From Calycina herbarum (lineage: Eukaryota; Ascomycota; Leotiomycetes; Helotiales; Pezizellaceae), in assembly GCA_001414485.1 (NCBI GenBank), contig LLEY01000039.1:186001-250000 (forward strand): 64,000 nt of DNA, in the 5' to 3' direction. The translations under genes were made by a program, and so were the position numbers. Positions 1-9,429 of the stretch are shown here, in pieces. Numbering within the stretch: position 1 is the stretch's first letter; every line of letters starts with the position of its first letter. The notes under the pieces were generated by a model. The model was not told the DNA's origin. It searched no databases and saw only the letters and a list, made by a program, of their open reading frames with translations.

Positions 1-107
1 AGCAGAGGAAGAATACCGAATGTCGTAATATCCTCATCGGAATTGCGTGTGTCCATATTATCATTGCGATCATTGTTATAATTGTAAGAGTCAACAACAA
101 CAGGTGA
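1..107 (+). CDS. 3' end of a small single-span membrane protein (partial)
   Basis: The frame starting at base 3 is open from the window edge to TGA at 105-107 and encodes 34 residues. It opens with a basic stretch (QRKNTECRN), followed by about 20 hydrophobic residues rich in Ile and Val, and ends in a short RVNNNR tail. This resembles the C-terminal half of the gene at 825-1276, which has RQRQNRR, a hydrophobic Ile/Val segment and then TQVNKN. I infer a neighbouring paralogue whose 5' part lies outside the window. Function is unknown. The span and tail are visible, but the start and any intron are not. Confidence 0.5.
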   Translation, partial: QRKNTECRNILIGIACVHIIIAIIVIIVRVNNNR

Positions 108-824
108 CCACAGAGCAATTATGAAAGCGCGCTAGGGAGAATGGCACTTTTTAGTTTGGGATGGTGGCGCTGAGAAGGATTTTTGAAGGACGGAGAGCAA
201 TGTATGGGGAAATGCTCGTGAAGTTACACAGCAGCGTTTCAACGGACAGCCACAATTGTAGGCCCAATGCGATACCCAATAACATGCAAATACAAACAAA
301 CAACGAAAAAGCCTTGCTTCATTTCAATCTAGTGATGCGGCCTCCAATCATTTGACCTGAAGACTACTACACAGCCACTCACGCGATACATTCTCAATTC
401 CCCAACCCCTGGCAACTCACATCAGATCGGCATTAAGCGATGCCGCAGTAAGGCCCAACCAAATTGGAGCCTTCCTTCCATGGGGCTTCGGAAGGATGGG
501 GGCCATTCCTCCAACAACGCTTCACATAAAACATGGCATGGCCACCCAACTGCGGCTAGGTAGTGCTATTGTGTGTGCCGTAAGAAGGATGTAAATGACG
601 ATATAACAAGATGATCTGCACCTCCTTCGGGGAGTTTTCTTCTTTGTACAACAATAAATCCAACGAAACAAACAAACTCTTCAACAAACCACTTGATCTA
701 CCGCAAGTTCTATTCGACTTGAAGTAAAACAATAAACTCGATCAACACAATCTTCGATCGACTACTATTTAGGATTGTCCTCGTGCCATAAAATAGACGC
801 CCTCGTCTCCAGTCAAACTTAGCA
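108..824. other. intergenic, no gene seen
   Basis: About 0.7 kb between the two small membrane-protein genes. A 64-codon ORF at 161-355 looks like chance: it has no recognisable motif and lies in what should be the 3' flank of the first gene. The CT/CA-rich stretch just before 825 would fit the 5' UTR of the next gene. Confidence 0.5.
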
Positions 825-1276
825 ATGGCGGACGCAGACACGCACCAACAGGTCTTCGCACCTCCCCCAGCAGCAAAATTATCAAACAATGACAGAAGTA
901 CACCCATGGTAAGCTTCACCTCTCCAAAACTAGAATAACACGAAACTAACAAAACTAGCTCCCTCTCTACAACACACCCCACACGGAAGCCGCACCACCG
1001 CCCCCATACATGCCACCGTCAGGATCCGGATTCCAACCTTTACCAGCACCATACAAACAGAACGGACCAGCAATGGTACAGATACGACAAAGACAAAACC
1101 GACGGGGGGCATACATCTGCATCGGCGTCGGTGTAATCGTCCTTCTCATCATCCCCTCGATAATATTCAGTATCGTCGTCACGCAAGTGAATAAGAATTC
1201 TGATTTCAGCCAGAGACACGGTTGTTCATCGAAGTATTCTACTTCCATGGATGGTTTCTCGACTTGTGATGATTAG
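825..1276 (+). CDS. small single-span membrane protein with a PPPY motif
   Basis: Two exons, 825-908 and 959-1276, flank a 50-bp GTAAGC...CTAG intron and give 133 residues. Residues 1-79 are polar and proline-rich with no signal peptide. A PPPY motif sits at about 42-45, the type of site bound by WW domains of Nedd4/Rsp5 ubiquitin ligases. A basic RQRQNRR stretch precedes one membrane span at about 80-105, and the roughly 28-residue tail is Ser/Asp-rich and contains two Cys. By the positive-inside rule the proline-rich N-terminus should be cytosolic. Splicing joins ATG at 825 in frame to the downstream ORF, which supports this start. The partial gene at 3-107 has a similar span. I recognise no family. 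A role as a membrane adaptor is inference only. Confidence 0.7.
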
Positions 1277-3497
1277 GAAATGGTACTTGTATTTGTTAGA
1301 CGGGATTTGGGAGGTGCGTTTTGGATATGGCCTATTTTTGGAAGTTACGGCCAACACTTGTAGGGGCTTGGGTTTTGGGGTGAATATAGGTATTAGGCAT
1401 TTTTAAGCGTGGAGTTTGAAGGAGTTACCCTTTTTTGGCTTGCTGGATTGTACAAATAATCAATTTAGACGGGGAACAGCCAGACTGGCATGTGATGTAT
1501 ATACACTCGGTTCAAATTGAGGGACCGACGAAAGAAATGAACAAATCATTCATCGTAATTATTTGACTCCTATAGTGATTGTGAAGTGCCTTCAACACGA
1601 TAGTGAACATAAGGGACAGTTCACTGCATGGACTTTGCAAGCTGAAGGACAGAGAATATTCAGCTGCGGCTCCAATCTAACTCACACCCTTCTACTCTGT
1701 ATTTGGAGGTCTCAAATTTGGTGTGGAAGACGAGAGCATTTAAATAGCATCAATATCGCCGTCGACAATGTGAAGGCTCGGACATGATAACAAACAACAT
1801 CAATATCGCCTTCTAAATTGTATACAAACCTGGAGCCGAAAGCCACCAACATTCTCTTTTACAGCGTATACAGATTTCGAAGTTGGAGCCGACCGCAAAA
1901 TCGCCTCAAACTGTACATATTGATCTCAAGATTGGAGTCGAACGCCATAGCCTCCAAACCACACCAATATCGCCTTGTACGTAAAATTGGTTGAAGGCGA
2001 TATTGATGATATTTCTTAAATTCTAGATACTCGTATCGATAACAAATAAAGTAAGGATATGAGTGTGGTAGAGCAACTCGTCGGTTGTTTCAAAACATGC
2101 AAGAATGACAAAGGCCATGGTAGTCAGGCAATCCTGCATAAGGCTGTACGAAAAGGGGAGCAAATGACGAGACGAGTGCATGAAACATGGAAGCGTTGTG
2201 CATACCTTATTGCGCTTCAGCTGCTGGCAGTATGGGGTGATTGGAGATTTCCCGTAGACCTCGTAAAGCAAATGCAATAGCTGCATTCGTTCTCAAATCC
2301 TCTGTCGCACAAGTCGTAAAATGTATCCAGTCGAATTGCGTTCGACGATTTGTATGGATGAGAGTGCAGCGCGTTGGAGTGATACACAAATGTTGTGCTT
2401 CGTGCCACTGTGTCAGATAAAAAGAATTATCCCTCCGTGGTGAGGTTCTTGAATGCAGACTCGGACGATGGATGGATGGCGACCAGAAGGGTGTGTAGGC
2501 TGTACCCCAGAACGCCAAACTCAGTCCACACTCCCAGCCCAGATGTTTTGCACATCATCCTGTCGATCCGACATCGCGATTCACACCAAGTCCCGGGCGC
2601 AATCCGTTGCTCAACTCGAAATCCTCTGGTCCCTCAGGATTGGTTGTTTGGCTTTGTTGAAGAAATTGTTTCTGGGTCAAACTCCACGCGGTTGTGAAAT
2701 CGGCCGCTCGTTTATTTAGCGCTAGCAGCGTTTATTTTAAGCCACACCGAGTGGCTCAGCGAAAGCCAACCAAATCGTCCTGCCTCCACTTTATTTCCCA
2801 AAATATCGCGGCTCGCCCTCCTCAAAACTTTCCGTTCTTCATCACGACCCTCTCCAGACCAATACCGCCGGTGAAATAACCATGAATGCAAGTGCTGATT
2901 GTCATACTTTAACCTTCTGCGCCTTTCATCTGCAGTTTATTCGTCGAAACAAGGTTTCTCGGTATGGGGAGTCCTGGCGCGTCATTGGAGGAGAGGGCTG
3001 CGATTGGACCGTCTTCCGCGAGCTGGGTATGGAGTCAATCCATCGCTCGTGATTTTGTACCTCAGGGCTATTCAATTACCGCTGTCTGTAGCTGAATGTC
3101 TACGCAGTACTCGGCAGGCTTGAGTTCCGTTTTCCTTGGGGTCGAAATTTCGATTCTTTGGAGCCGGATTTCAAAATAGCTTCCGTGAGATTGTTTTGAT
3201 TTTTGTTTATGCCTCTGATTTCCATTTTCAGTCTTTTGATCTTTCGTCAAGTTGTATAAGGTTTGAGAGGATTCTGTGATAGTTCATTTGGATCAACCAG
3301 CAGCCTCGACTTCCTCCTCTGCCTTCATTGTCAAAGGTCTCCTCTTCATACACATATCTCTTTCTCTCGTCACATCCTCATACCTCAATTTCAGATATCA
3401 GTCCTGTTACATTCTAGTATCACTCCCATCTTTTCCAGTCAACTTCTTTCCTCAACTTCCCTCAAGAATCTCAGCAAAAAGACCCATCACAGCAACA
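1277..3497. other. intergenic, no supported gene
   Basis: About 2.2 kb. Several open frames of 60-134 codons lie here on both strands (for example 2059-2280, 2395-2697 and 3263-3667), but they overlap each other in different frames, carry no motif I know and have no clear splice partners. The first 800 bp holds a degenerate repeat cluster at 1748-2008. The pyrimidine-rich stretch at about 3300-3490 fits the promoter and 5' UTR of the secreted-peptide gene at 3498. Confidence 0.45.
1748..2008. repeat. degenerate repeat cluster with a 16-bp inverted repeat
   Basis: CATCAATATCGCC occurs at 1748-1760 and, extended to CATCAATATCGCCTTC, at 1798-1813. CAATATCGCC recurs at 1965-1974. The reverse complement, GAAGGCGATATTGATG, lies at 1993-2008 and makes a perfect 16-bp inverted pair with 1798-1813. 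Between them a GGAGYCGA-type motif recurs three times at roughly 50-bp spacing (about 1831, 1882 and 1934). This could be the remains of a small inverted-repeat element or a minisatellite. Confidence 0.55.
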
Positions 3498-3929
3498 ATG
3501 GTCCGCCTCACCCTGCTCCTCGCCTCCCTCTTCATATCCTTCACTTTCGCAGCACCACTTTCCACCTCCAGTGTCACCATCTCAACCCTCCCTCCCATCA
3601 CCACAGCCCCCGAAATCGACTTCATCAAAAGAGAGGCAGAATTCGACAACACAGGAGTAGCCGGTAGCTTCAACCTCAAAGGAGGACACAAACGCGAGGC
3701 ATTGCCAGCATTCGATAATACAGGAGTAGCAGGTAGCTTCAATCTCAAAGGAGGTCATAAAAGAGAGGCATCACCAGCATTCGACAACACCGGAGTAGCA
3801 GGTAGTTTCACTCTCAAAGGCGGGCACAAACGTGAGGCTATGCCAATTCCTGAGCCAGAAGCTCTACCAGAACCCTCACCTGAGGCTTCTCCTGATGTAC
3901 AATCTACACCCGAGACGATTTCGGTGTAG
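3498..3929 (+). CDS. secreted Kex2-processed repeat-peptide precursor
   Basis: A single exon of 143 residues. Residues 1-19 form a clear signal peptide ending TFAAP, followed by a Ser/Thr/Pro-rich leader (20-43). KR dibasic sites lie at 44-45, 65-66, 88-89 and 111-112, each followed by EA, the usual pattern for Kex2 cleavage followed by Ste13-type dipeptidyl trimming. They bracket three near-identical peptides with the core FDNTGVAGSFNLKGGH, the third having T for N. The tail (113-143) is a Pro/Glu-rich spacer. Such precursors (KEPs) yield secreted peptides: mating pheromones, repellent-type surface peptides or substrates for cyclic RiPPs. The core has no Tyr and no WC...GQ-type motif, which argues against a dikaritin or a standard alpha-pheromone. 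An upstream in-frame ATG at 3276 was rejected because it would bury the signal peptide. Confidence 0.88.
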   Translation: MVRLTLLLASLFISFTFAAPLSTSSVTISTLPPITTAPEIDFIKREAEFDNTGVAGSFNLKGGHKREALPAFDNTGVAGSFNLKGGHKREASPAFDNTGVAGSFTLKGGHKREAMPIPEPEALPEPSPEASPDVQSTPETISV

Positions 3930-4504
3930 GGTGCGCAGATTTCGAGAGTGGATGTACACGTCGTGGCAGTTACGAGTGGTTTTTTATTATTAAGCGCTAT
4001 AAATGATGTTTTATGAAATTATGGAATGGGTTATGGAATGGGTATCAAGGCCTGGGATAGGCTCAATTTAGAGTTAGGCTAGGAAAGCTTGGTGAGGAAT
4101 GTGTTTTATGGAATGTGTTTTATGGAATGTGTTTTATTCAATCCTTGTATTATATACGTTTCGGCTTCATATTTTTTGTACTTTGTTCATCATGATGGGA
4201 CGATAGGTACAATTTAAGATCTGACACATAGTATATCTGATCATATGACCCGCAAAACATATAGCAAAAATCTTTTTATTTTCATCCATGTCTAAAAGAA
4301 CAGTAACTAAAAGCAAAAAATCAATGGGTATACGCTTGTTACGTTGAACGCCGAGTTCCTCCAAGAGGCTTAGATGCGTCAAAAACGCCGAGTTCGTAAT
4401 TGCTCCCGTAGCAAGAACGCGAATGCAGATAAAATCCATAAGAAAAGTCAAAACATTGTCGTATATGTTCTTCGCCGCATATATCTTGAGGTTAGAATCA
4501 GCGC
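3930..4504. other. intergenic with short tandem repeats
   Basis: The 3' flanks of the peptide gene and of the convergent xanA gene. It holds ATGGAATGGGT-type tandem copies near 4021-4045 and the 14-bp unit GTGTTTTATGGAAT twice in perfect tandem at 4101-4128, with a partial third copy. The open minus-strand frame at 4167-4451 has no recognisable features and I do not call it. Confidence 0.5.
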
Positions 4505-5695
4505 TTAGTAGAGCTTGTCATCTGGTCCCAAGACACCCTCACTGGATGCCATATTGCACTGTCTGAACAATCTCTTCTCCTCAGGAGTAAAAGCTCCAAC
4601 GACAGTGTGAAGCACACCCTGGTTGTTGAAGAGGACGAGATCACCCTCAACCCAGTCGTGGGGATAGACGTATTGTGGTGAGATTCCAGGTCGTTGGAGA
4701 CGGTGCACGAGTTCCCGCACCTCCTTCAAATCGGTCATGATTTCACCGTTTGGTAGATGGATAGCCTTGACAGCACTTGGATGGATTTGAAGGGCGAGCT
4801 TTCCGGTAACTTGGTTCTTGTAGCACATGGGAAGAACCTTGATATCCTTCTCATTGATGGGTGGCAAATCTGAGCTTGGGAGCTCGAGACCTTCGGAAAC
4901 CATTCCCAACCCATCGGACCTGCTCTTGGCTGGAGACATCCAGACATATGGGTGAGCAGCATATTCGACCTTGGCCTCTCGAACAAATTTCTTGTCTTCC
5001 TCGCTCAAGATGTTGTACATATTTTGACCAGAAACGAATGCTGTTGTGCCGAGTGGGACGTCCATCTCTTCCCCAGTTCCATCATCGTATCGCAAAGTCT
5101 GGCGTCTTCCCTCTGGGACTTTCACAGCCATGAGGGAGGTGACCTTTGGTGGGTTGAGGGCGTACAAAGCCGCATCCATGTGCCATCTAAAGAATCGTGT
5201 TGCATCGAGCTCATCTTTCTCAGGGATCGCGTCCTTGTGGAATTTCTTGTGGTGGGGGTGGGTGAGGGTGCTAAAGAGAAGCAAGTTAGTTTCTGTTGCT
5301 TCGAGAACTGTCTGCGAAATGAGTTATGCTTACATGTTTTTCAATCCCTCGTAATCTTCGTAATATCCGTTTCCAATGACCTGGACTTGTGGTTGATGTG
5401 GAATTGTCTTGAGATCTGGGTGGAGGACGGATCGTTTGGCGTCCAAAGTCTTTCCATGCCCATAATTGTCTGAAGCAGGATCGAAGCGTTTGGTGAGCTC
5501 GTACTGGGCCTTGGGGGAGAGACCAGCTTGGTTCTTGATAACGGCGACATGCGAATTGTATAGAGCGGTCTTGATGGTGTTGAAATCCTCTTCTGTCAGG
5601 TTTTCGAGGTCGACATTCTCGATTTCGACTCCAAAGTCGACTGAAGAGGTGGAGGGGACGCTGAGGGGTCTGATTTCGAGAGATTTGATGGCCAT
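4505..5695 (-). CDS. xanA: alpha-ketoglutarate-dependent xanthine dioxygenase
   Basis: Two exons, 5334-5695 and 4505-5270, with a 63-bp intron (GTAAGC donor, ACTAAC branch, TTTAG acceptor) give 375 residues, close to about 370 for Aspergillus nidulans XanA. The enzyme is a non-haem Fe(II)/2-oxoglutarate dioxygenase of the TauD/TfdA superfamily that hydroxylates xanthine to uric acid, independently of the molybdenum hydroxylase. The facial triad is visible as H151-x-D153 (in RWHMDAALY) and H342 (in GVLHT), with R354 for 2-oxoglutarate. Q101, Q103, Q358 and N360 sit at a constant +2 offset from the A. nidulans residues I recall as substrate-related (Q99, Q101, Q356, N358). A TCGG-N6-CCGA box lies upstream. 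A related 2-oxoglutarate dioxygenase is the main alternative, but the residue pattern and promoter favour XanA. Confidence 0.92.
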
Positions 5696-5785
5696 TATGA
5701 AGGTGATACTGTTGGTCGGTTTCTTGATGTGTTACTGAGGTCTGATTGTTGTGCAGGGTGGTGCTGATGGAGGGGTAGAGTCGAG

Positions 5786-5795
5786 CTTATTTATG
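5786..5795 (-). promoter_or_regulatory. TATA-like element of xanA
   Basis: On the minus strand this reads CATAAATAAG, about 91-100 bp upstream of the xanA ATG at 5695, a plausible core-promoter distance in a fungus. The call rests on sequence and position only. Confidence 0.4.
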
Positions 5796-5840
5796 TCCTA
5801 CATCCCACCTTCAAGGAGCACATGAATATAATAGCTCTTC

Positions 5841-5854
5841 TCGGTGCCTACCGA
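5841..5854 (-). promoter_or_regulatory. UaY-type purine activator box (TCGG-N6-CCGA)
   Basis: TCGGTGCCTACCGA is a perfect match to TCGG-N6-CCGA, the site described for UaY, the zinc-cluster activator of purine use in A. nidulans. It lies 146-159 bp upstream of the xanA start. A CGATAG site matching the AreA GATA consensus HGATAR overlaps its right half (5852-5857). Further HGATAR matches lie at 5962-5967 and 6213-6218. This fits control by purine induction plus nitrogen derepression, which is known for A. nidulans xanA and inferred here. Confidence 0.75.
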
Positions 5855-6458
5855 TAGAGAAAAGCTCCGCTTGCCGGAGATCTGTTGCATCCTTTGCATC
5901 TTCCGGACCCGCCATTGCAAAAGGAATTTGCTTGTCGAAAGAGAAGTACTCGTGAGGCAAATGATAACACAAAACACAAAACAGGCAGGAGCACTCGCCA
6001 AAACCACCCAAAAACCCCGCCAAAAACCCGCGATTTCCTCTCGCAATTCTACAACAATGTAAACCATTTTCGCAAATCTAAAGCATTAGGCTTAATATTT
6101 AAGCTCCACTCTCCATATTTTCCAACTTTGTTTTTTAATTTTGGTTGCCGCCACATATTTTGGTGGGAAATCGGTGGCTCACGAGTTTCCTGCACCCACT
6201 GGTGGAGCCAAGCGATAAAGATCTCGTCCATTTCCGAGCGGCCGCCTCCGATATCATGTGACAAAGTTTAAAAGGCGGCTCGGGAGCGTAACAACTGGAC
6301 TCCAGAGGAATAATCCCACAACAGCCAACATACGATAAGCGCCGCCACAGACTGTCAAAGATCTGGGTTATGGGATCAGCTGCCCTTCAAAAGCCCATCA
6401 ACATTCTCAAGTCAGCCTTCAAGTACCAGAACACAATCAATAACACCTCGCCTGGAAC
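5855..6458. other. distal xanA upstream region, no gene seen
   Basis: About 0.6 kb between the xanA promoter box and the doubtful ORF at 6459-6922. Apart from two GATA-type sites (5962-5967, 6213-6218), I see no motif and no open frame with protein character. The 128-codon plus frame at 5885-6271 overlaps other frames and has low-complexity composition. Confidence 0.4.
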
Positions 6459-6922
6459 TCAGCATGAACTACGATCGCTTTGTTCTTGACGGCATTTCAA
6501 CAAATGCCCCTCTAGAGTTTTCAAAAACCACTCTTGGGGATAGAAATGTAACACCAAACATCCCGCCCTAATTTCAAATTCCGGTGAAAGAAGAATCCTT
6601 TCTGCCCCCACATCAGCAAAATGTTTCACTCCGCAATGCGCCAGCGGGAAGTTCCAGCAGACGGGAGCTATCGAGCAAGGTTCACTGGCTAAATGTTCGT
6701 AAGAGTTAGTCTTGGTACAAGGCTGATGATAACACAACCTCCGCAGATCTCTGTTACGATTAAAGCACGAACGACCATCGGGAACTCAAAAGAATCGTTA
6801 ACAGAATACTCATAGTTTAGATTCTGCTGAGATCCAGAAGAACTAGAGAGGGGCAATCGAGTGAGTGGTCCTCTCAGCCTTGGTCCTTCGTATTTCGGAA
6901 CCTCTTTCTTATACGCCTCCAA
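6459..6922 (-). CDS. possible two-exon hypothetical protein
   Basis: Two minus-strand frames can be joined by removing 6689-6738, a 50-bp intron with a weak GTTGTG donor, a GACTAAC branch site and a TTTAG acceptor. The result has 137 residues, starts MEAYKKEVPKYEGP and ends in QSDRSSC. The N-terminus is basic and Ser-rich and the second exon has several Cys and aromatic residues. I recognise no domain, signal peptide or membrane span. The branch and acceptor are the only positive evidence, so this may be chance. Confidence 0.25.
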
Positions 6923-7409
6923 TATTCCGTTAAGAATAAGCTCACTCCTTCTTTTCTTGGTATTTCCCCGATACGAAGGTTCAAGTTTCAGACCTTAGTT
7001 CTACTTGTTCCATTTTGGGTCGAGGCTCAAAATTAAGGTGTTGTACTACGCCGTTCATAAGGCAAAATTCCAGCATAGGGCTTGTACAGCATTCTATTTT
7101 GAGTTGAGGCTGAAAATTGGCGGTTTCCCACGCTGGTTAGGGAAAAGTAAAGTTTGTATTTATAACACCAACGAAGGAACCGTCCCACATCATTCCTTTC
7201 CGTGCTTATCGTTGGATTCCTTGGATGGATTTTCAGCTAGGGAAACGACAATCAACATTGCGCCCGCTCGGATCCCCTTTCTTCGCTTGTAATTTTTCTT
7301 TATTAAAGCATCATTTCTCTTCACATGTGCCTTATACAACGAGATGAAAACTGTTAGTATCTATTGTCGGAGCTTTATCGTCTTCCGATATTCTCCTACA
7401 AGTGCTACA
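6923..7409. other. intergenic, divergent promoter region
   Basis: About 0.5 kb between the doubtful minus-strand ORF and the plus-strand gene at 7410. I see no repeat and no clear core promoter. An in-frame ATG at 7344 would extend the downstream gene by 22 residues but gives no convincing signal peptide. Confidence 0.4.
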
Positions 7410-9220
7410 ATGGACCCGCTTCCAGCCCTGATAACTCCTGCTCCAGAACCGCCACATGCAATACTACGAGAGAGAAATATTTCAGGCAGTCTGATTCCAG
7501 GTCTTAATTATGTTGAAGGATGGTCTTCAATCGGAAGTATGCTCTTACATTGAAACATCGTATTGTTATAATCCCCCGAGATCACCTTCGCTAACGATAA
7601 ACGCTTAGAGACACAAGATCCGGTGAACCCATGGTGTCTTGGCCCGAATACTGCCAGCTTTTTCACCAAAGGAAAGGATTTGATCCAAACTTGTGTACTC
7701 CCTGGAGTTGAATCTGACAGCTTGGATTTCTCTACCGCCTGTTTGGACTACCAAACCCAAGGTTATGCACAGATGCAAAGTGGAACCCGTTACTGGTGAG
7801 GAAAACCCATGATAGCTCTGCTTATTTCACTAGCCCAAGAACACTCTAAGTAGGTGTGTAAATAGTACTCAAACGGCACCATACTGCGGCAAATGGCTCT
7901 TCAACGCTGGCCCTTCCACATATTCAGCTCTCGGCTGCCTGGGCAAACCGTCCATCACTTACAGTTACACGAAAACAGGAGATGGGCCTCCATATCTAAC
8001 ATCCCCTTCAACCACAATTTCGGGATCTGGGGCTGTTTCCTCAACTGGAGCCACGGTCGTGACATCTGCACCCTCGTCAATTAACAAAACACCAGCACCG
8101 TCGGGTTCGTTAACTGGTTCTAGTCTCGCTACGAACATGAATTCTTCGCCCTCAACAACCAAAACACCGGCACAGTCAAGTTTGCCAACCGGTATAAATC
8201 TCGCTGCTATTTTTGGGACACTAGGTGGTGCAGGGATTATTGTCGTGGGAGCGCTGACGATTTACATCTATTTGGCGAGGAAGAGAAGGAAGATGGCAGC
8301 TGTCCATGTTGGAGACTCTCAAAAAGGTATAGACGATGATTTCGAAGCTGAAAAATCTCTTGAATCAATTTCTCTAGCTTCTAAAACCGAATCCAATCAC
8401 CAGTCTTGGACAGCGGGTGCTCCTAGCAACTTGCGTGCAACGTCTGGTGGAGAAAGCCAAACAAGCCTTACTGAAAACGGCGAGGTTGACACATTTTTCG
8501 AGGTCGAGGGCTCAATTCAAAACGAACATGGTGTACTTGAAGAGTGCGGGGAGTCAAGAGATACCGGAGAAGAAGAAGTACGCTTTTTATACTAGTTGAT
8601 TTGGACAACATTGCTAATCTTTACAGACATTCAAATGGGACATCAAAATTATAGACGCACAGGGTACTTTCAGAAACGCCACCGCCCTCTTGGATACCCA
8701 ATGCCAAATTGGCAACTGGATATCACTGCGTCTTGTTCAGCGACTTGACAAGTTAGTTTCGATTTCAAAGAACTTCACTCCCCCAAATATTTCGGAAGCC
8801 AGTGGCAATTCTGTTGCTGCTTTGGGAATTATCGAACTAGAGTGGAAACGGGTTCCCCGTGGCAACCGAATACACCAGACCAAGTTCTATGTGTACTCCA
8901 CATCTGGTGAAATCGACGTGATCTTTGGCGTCGAATACATTGTGAGAGAAAAGCTACTTGGGGTCCATCAGGATGCCCTCATTCCTCTACTAGAACACAG
9001 GAAAGCTAAAAAGGGTATGCTAAATTGCCATCCAGGATTGCTTGAAGAACTTCAACTGATAATCGTAGGTTCAAAGGCTGCGATCGCACTTGCAGAAGAG
9101 AGGCACCGCCAAGAAATGGCAGACCTTGAAGCGAGAAGAGCTGCTGCTTCCCAAGATGCGCAATCACAAGCTCAGGGACAGCAACAGCAGTATCAAGACC
9201 ATCAGCAAGGGCAACGGTGA
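7410..9220 (+). CDS. membrane protein with C-terminal retropepsin-like domain
   Basis: Four exons: 7410-7536, 7609-7795, 7854-8577 and 8627-9220. The introns are 72, 58 and 49 bp, two of them with visible CTAAC/CTAAT branch sites. The 543-residue product has a Cys-containing N-terminal ectodomain (about 1-150), a Ser/Thr/Pro-rich stalk (about 150-220), one membrane span (about 222-246), an RKRRK stop-transfer and an acidic Ser-rich tail to 346. Exon 4 adds a domain that looks like an aspartic-peptidase (retropepsin-like) fold: TFKWDIKI opening strand, LLDTQC at 367-372 with Asp369 where DTG/DSG is usual, then DVIFGVEYI. A Glu/Arg/Ala/Gln coiled-coil-like tail ends the protein. If intron 3 is retained, translation stops at 8593-8595 and gives a 351-residue membrane protein. 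Two separate genes is the alternative. There is no signal peptide, so the topology is inferred. Confidence 0.65.
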
Positions 9221-9429
9221 CGGAGGACTTGAAGGAACGTTTTAAAACTCACCAAAACGAAACTCTCGGGATTAACTATTAATTAATAATCATACCACTG
9301 CATATATAAGAACTAGACCTGAACTGGACATCCCTTTTTCCAAGCGACTATAGCTGAAGCGACTGAAAAAAAAAAAAGAGAATTTAGAGAACACGAGTTA
9401 ACAATTGAGAAAATTGGAATCCCCCGGAG

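Noticed and set aside
2059..2697. Two or three overlapping ORFs as genes
   Set aside because: The frames conflict and have no domain, splice pattern or codon-usage sign of coding. They may be chance.
3263..3667. 134-codon plus ORF overlapping the peptide gene
   Set aside because: It is in another frame across the promoter and signal peptide, His/Ser-rich, with no motif. The 3498 frame has a signal peptide and repeats.
3498..3929. Alpha-factor mating pheromone precursor
   Set aside because: The KREA layout fits, but the core is a 16-residue Gly/Asn/Phe peptide without the short Trp/Cys/Gly-Gln type sequence expected of ascomycete alpha pheromones.
8690..9220. Separate gene starting at 8690
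   Set aside because: The first codon there is TTG, and the homology-like part (TFKWDIKI) starts earlier, exactly at a good splice acceptor at 8627.
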